Positions 34,667 through 35,073 of a DNA stretch of 35,073 nt are shown one piece after another. The position numbers and the translations under genes were made by a program. Location: NCBI GenBank assembly GCA_017305925.1, contig JAFKJW010000096.1, positions 1 through 35,073 on the forward strand, given 5' to 3'. Position 1 is the first letter of the stretch, and each line of letters begins with the position of its first letter. The notes beneath the pieces were generated by a model. The model saw only the letters and a list, made by a program, of their open reading frames with translations. It had not been told where the DNA came from and did no database searches. This stretch comes from Hyphomicrobiales bacterium. GTDB lineage: Bacteria; Pseudomonadota; Alphaproteobacteria; Rhizobiales; Rhizobiaceae.

Positions 34667-35073
34667 ATGCCGCTTCCTGCCATCTTCGTCGACGCCGATG
34701 CCTGCCCCGTCAAGGACGAGACCGTGAAGGTCGCGGCCCGCCTCGGACTGGCCGTGACCTTCGTCTCGAACGGCGGCCTGCGGCCATCCCGCGACCCGAT
34801 GATCCGCAACGTCGTGGTGCCGAAGACGGCGGACGCCGCCGACGACTGGATCGTGGCGAATCTTTCCGCAAACGACATCGTCGTGACCGGCGACATCCCG
34901 CTTGCGGCCCGCGCGCTCGGGGCAGGCGCGCATGCGCTCGGGCCGACGGGCAGGCCGTTCACGGAAGCCGGCATCGGCATGGCGCTCGCCATGCGGGATC
35001 TGAAGCGGCACCTGCGCGAGACCGGGGCGAGCGACGGCTCCGGCCCCGCCATGAGCCCGGCGGACCGGTCCCG
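34667..35073 (+). CDS. YaiI/YqxD family protein (UPF0178, DUF188), cut by right edge
   Basis: The frame is open from ATG 34667 to the window end, 135 codons with no stop; family members are about 150 residues, so nearly all is present. The signature is the N-terminal FVDADACPVKDETVKVAAR, followed by VSNGGLRPSRDPMIRNVVV, ADDWIVANLSANDIVVTGD, IPLAARAL and LGPTGRPFTEAGIG. The fold is PIN/NYN-like with conserved acidic residues that suggest nuclease ancestry, but no function is established. It is divergent from pccA with 146 bases between starts. Confidence 0.88.
   Translation, partial: MPLPAIFVDADACPVKDETVKVAARLGLAVTFVSNGGLRPSRDPMIRNVVVPKTADAADDWIVANLSANDIVVTGDIPLAARALGAGAHALGPTGRPFTEAGIGMALAMRDLKRHLRETGASDGSGPAMSPADRS

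Overview
The window is high-GC DNA (in the low to mid 60s by eye) from an alphaproteobacterium of the Rhizobiales, most like the Mesorhizobium/Phyllobacteriaceae group. Support comes from the gene order glnB-glnA behind a sigma-54 promoter, the small PurL with a separate PurQ, BolA and CGFS glutaredoxin downstream of purL, the block rlpA - D,D-carboxypeptidase - tmk - holB - metG - tatD - MBL hydrolase, and pntA-pntB. The species assignment is inference. Almost everything is chromosomal housekeeping. I see no rRNA, tRNA, insertion sequence, prophage, CRISPR array or replication origin.

Layout. 1-714: start of a NAD(P)H-hydrate repair enzyme, cut by the window edge. 715-2836: nitrogen-control operon glnB-glnA with a sigma-54 promoter and two tandem palindromic elements upstream. 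2882-6928: accessory patch with a DUF1330 protein, a frameshifted MocR-type regulator, a divergent EamA transporter and an amidohydrolase. 7075-8168: purQ and an overlapping lipoprotein gene. 8205-8855: LysE-type exporter. 9040-13445: purL, bolA-like, HAD hydrolase, phosphodiester-glycosidase-domain protein and grxD. 13548-14797: frameshifted Bcr/CflA-type MFS transporter. 14805-22215: minus-strand cell-envelope and replication block. 22645-23988: DprE1-like FAD oxidase. 24014-28810: cupin, pntB, pntA, an atypical SDR and a GNAT acetyltransferase, all minus strand. 28862-34520: dnaE and the biotin-carrying subunit of an acyl-CoA carboxylase. 34667-end: YaiI/UPF0178 protein, cut by the right edge.

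How they work together. GlnB senses nitrogen and carbon status and controls glutamine synthetase (GlnA) through adenylylation. PurQ and PurL are the glutaminase and synthetase parts of FGAM synthase; PurS, the third part, is not in the window. BolA and GrxD normally form an Fe-S-linked complex. RlpA and the carboxypeptidase-like protein act on peptidoglycan, and Tmk, HolB and DnaE serve DNA synthesis. PntAB is the proton-driven transhydrogenase that makes NADPH.

I found no convincing new multi-gene system. The points most worth a second look are two independent frameshifts (MocR regulator and MFS transporter), a carboxypeptidase-like protein lacking the Lys of its KTG motif and the Ser of SxN, an SDR with all three catalytic positions replaced, the palindromes at the glnBA enhancer position, the direct-repeat operator between the MocR gene and its transporter, and a perfect palindrome in front of the SDR gene.
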